Positions 20,370 through 21,406 of a stretch of 21,406 nt of DNA are shown here, one piece after another. A program made the translations under genes and the position numbers. The stretch is taken from the NCBI GenBank assembly GCA_036380875.1, contig DASVDX010000046.1, positions 1-21,406 of the forward strand. The letters are read 5' to 3'. The stretch's first letter is position 1. Each line of letters opens with the position of its first letter. The DNA is from ZC4RG17 sp036380875. GTDB taxonomy: Bacteria > Actinomycetota > Acidimicrobiia > Spongiisociales > ZC4RG35. The notes beneath the pieces were generated by a model. It saw only the letters and a list, made by a program, of their open reading frames with translations, was not told the DNA's origin and made no database searches.

Positions 20370-21376
20370 AAGTTGAAGTCGTTGCCGACCATGGTGATCG
20401 ACCCGCAGTTGCCGCCATTCCAGAACGAGTTGCGAAAGCCGCCCTGGTGTAGCCAAGAAACCTTGTTGCGGGACACCTCATGGCCCGAACAGAAGCCGCC
20501 GTACTGGTTCCACACGTAGATCGCAACGTCGCCCTCGCCTCCGGCGTTGTCCGAGTCGGCAACGATCGTGTTGTCGAGAATCCTGATGTTGGTGCCGCCA
20601 GCAATGGCGATCCCCACGTTGGCTGTGTTGAGGCAATGATTGAACTGGGCGATCTGCCACGACGAGTTGCCCCCGTCGCCGAGCATGATGCAAGACCCGC
20701 TCCTGCTCGGCCCACCGCCCTCGACGTAGTTCCCCTCAACAAGGATCGGATTGGTGGAGGTGCCGTTCGACTGAAACAGGGAGATGTGATCTTCGGCCAG
20801 CGTGTCGCCGACCGCGACCGACCGGTTGTTGACGATGCGGCCACCGTTCACCTTGTCGAACTGGACACAGTTGCGGCCCCGGTCGGACCGGTCCGCCTCA
20901 CACAGAATGTTCTCGACGGTGATGTTGGACGAGTTGAGCGCGTAGACCGCCTTCACACAATTCGTGAACTGGCTATTCCGAATCGTGATGTTGGACGCGC
21001 CCTGAATCGTGATGCAGTTGCCCGACGACCCGGTGAAATGCCGGTTCTCGATCACCGTGTTGTTCTGGGTGATGGTGATGGGGCCCGACGGGACCAGCTC
21101 GCCCGCCGTCGTAGTGGTCGTCGGATCGGGGAGCGTCGTGGTGGTCGGAGGGATCGTTGTGGTTGTGGCCGGCGGGTCGACCTCGAGGGCAGCAACCCTC
21201 GCCTCGAGCTCGTCGATCCGGGCCGACAACTCGGCGTCCGCCTGCTCCTGGGCGACCACCCACTGAGAGAAAGCGTCGCCGAGGTCGGAACCGGGGGACG
21301 CCACCGCGGTTACAACGGTGAGCAGGGGGGCCGCCAGAATGAGCGCCGCCACCGCGGTCACGACCCGTCGTCTCAT
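20360..21376 (-). CDS. Secreted-type right-handed beta-helix protein
   Basis: A 338-residue protein in four parts. Residues 1-26 are a signal peptide (MRRRVV, a Leu/Ala core, cleavage probably near TAVA-SP). A coiled coil follows at about 44-66 (QADAELSARIDELEARVAALE), then a Thr/Pro linker (about 70-92), then a right-handed parallel beta-helix (about 98-338) with repeated strand-turn motifs such as ITIRNSQFTNC, ITVENILC, ILVEGNYVEGG and IRILDNTIVAD, many with stacked Asn. Beta-helices in phages are typically spikes or polysaccharide depolymerases. A Sec signal is not expected in a virion protein, so this could instead be an exported lysogenic-conversion factor. ATG 21376 has GGAGG upstream. 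No catalytic residues can be assigned. Confidence 0.85.
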   Translation of the reverse strand: MRRRVVTAVAALILAAPLLTVVTAVASPGSDLGDAFSQWVVAQEQADAELSARIDELEARVAALEVDPPATTTTIPPTTTTLPDPTTTTTAGELVPSGPITITQNNTVIENRHFTGSSGNCITIQGASNITIRNSQFTNCVKAVYALNSSNITVENILCEADRSDRGRNCVQFDKVNGGRIVNNRSVAVGDTLAEDHISLFQSNGTSTNPILVEGNYVEGGGPSRSGSCIMLGDGGNSSWQIAQFNHCLNTANVGIAIAGGTNIRILDNTIVADSDNAGGEGDVAIYVWNQYGGFCSGHEVSRNKVSWLHQGGFRNSFWNGGNCGSITMVGNDFNFTP

Positions 21377-21385
21377 GTCAGCCTC

Positions 21386-21406
21386 CTACGGCACGAAGTC
21401 GATCGT
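21386..21406 (-). CDS. C-terminal fragment of upstream gene
   Basis: The last six codons of a gene that continues past the right edge encode Thr-Ile-Asp-Phe-Val-Pro and a TAG stop (21388-21386), nine bases before the ATG of the beta-helix gene. The frame is inferred because it leaves an in-frame stop at a natural distance to the following GGAGG. The ending resembles Asp-Phe-Asn-Phe-Thr-Pro at the end of the beta-helix protein. This may suggest a related upstream gene, but six residues cannot prove it. Confidence 0.4.
   Translation of the reverse strand, partial: TIDFVP

Noticed and set aside
19798..20844. A 348-codon minus-strand frame crossing the beta-helix and fibre genes
   Set aside because: It runs through two genes with clear domains and consists of low-complexity Ser/Arg/Thr sequence; it is an alternative-frame shadow.
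1..21406. CRISPR arrays, tRNA or rRNA genes, insertion sequences
   Set aside because: No regularly spaced direct DNA repeats, no tRNA cloverleaf and no transposase were seen in manual reading.

Overview
The window is about 21.4 kb of a temperate, tailed bacteriophage (free phage, prophage or metagenomic contig) from a high-GC actinobacterial host. No host gene, tRNA or rRNA is visible. The host inference is mine. It rests on high GC with G/C-rich third codon positions, frequent GTG starts, a holin and an endolysin of actinophage type, a possible leaderless early promoter, and a threonine-rich linker (TTTT-PP-TTTT style) that I associate with Acidimicrobiia such as Ilumatobacter. The last point is suggestive only.

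Layout. The late region runs on the minus strand from the right edge (21406) to 8556. In transcription order it holds: the last six codons of an unknown gene; a signal-peptide-bearing beta-helix protein; a large fibre-like protein with a 22-residue repeat; scaffold; major capsid protein; a jelly-roll/decoration-like protein; a small Lys/Pro/Ala-rich protein; two unknown head or completion proteins; a connector-like protein; a beta-propeller-like tail protein; a tail fibre ending in an S74 chaperone; a small protein; a PGRP/amidase endolysin; a membrane/coiled-coil protein; and a holin. No tape-measure gene is present, and connector is followed directly by propeller and fibre, which fits a short-tailed (podovirus-like) particle. 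Terminase and portal would lie outside the window.

The switch region (7048-8428) has a Cro/CI-type repressor and a tyrosine integrase in tandem on the plus strand. A divergent minus-strand early operon begins with an excisionase-like wHTH protein. Overlapping inverted repeats fill the divergent gap. A nested inverted repeat sits where integrase and the late operon converge.

The early region (7047 to 1, minus strand) is one tightly packed operon with nearly all junctions of GTGA, ATGA, TGATG or GTGATG type. It encodes a YqaJ-type exonuclease and RecT annealing protein (a homologous recombination pair), RusA resolvase, a RepA/RecA-like AAA ATPase, several small unknown proteins, a secreted lysozyme/transglycosylase-like enzyme, and the start of an XF1762-like gene cut by the left edge.

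The most interesting points are: a repressor-integrase arrangement resembling integration-dependent immunity, with a repressor ending in Leu-Glu-Ala-Ala; two mutually exclusive hairpins in the repressor leader; a secreted cell-wall enzyme inside the recombination operon; a secreted-looking beta-helix protein at the head of the capsid operon; and a 160-bp stretch ahead of the endolysin whose reading frame is contradictory. There is no gene-free stretch over 300 bases. The longest gaps are 18131-18269, 8429-8555 and 7048-7161, and all three contain inverted repeats.
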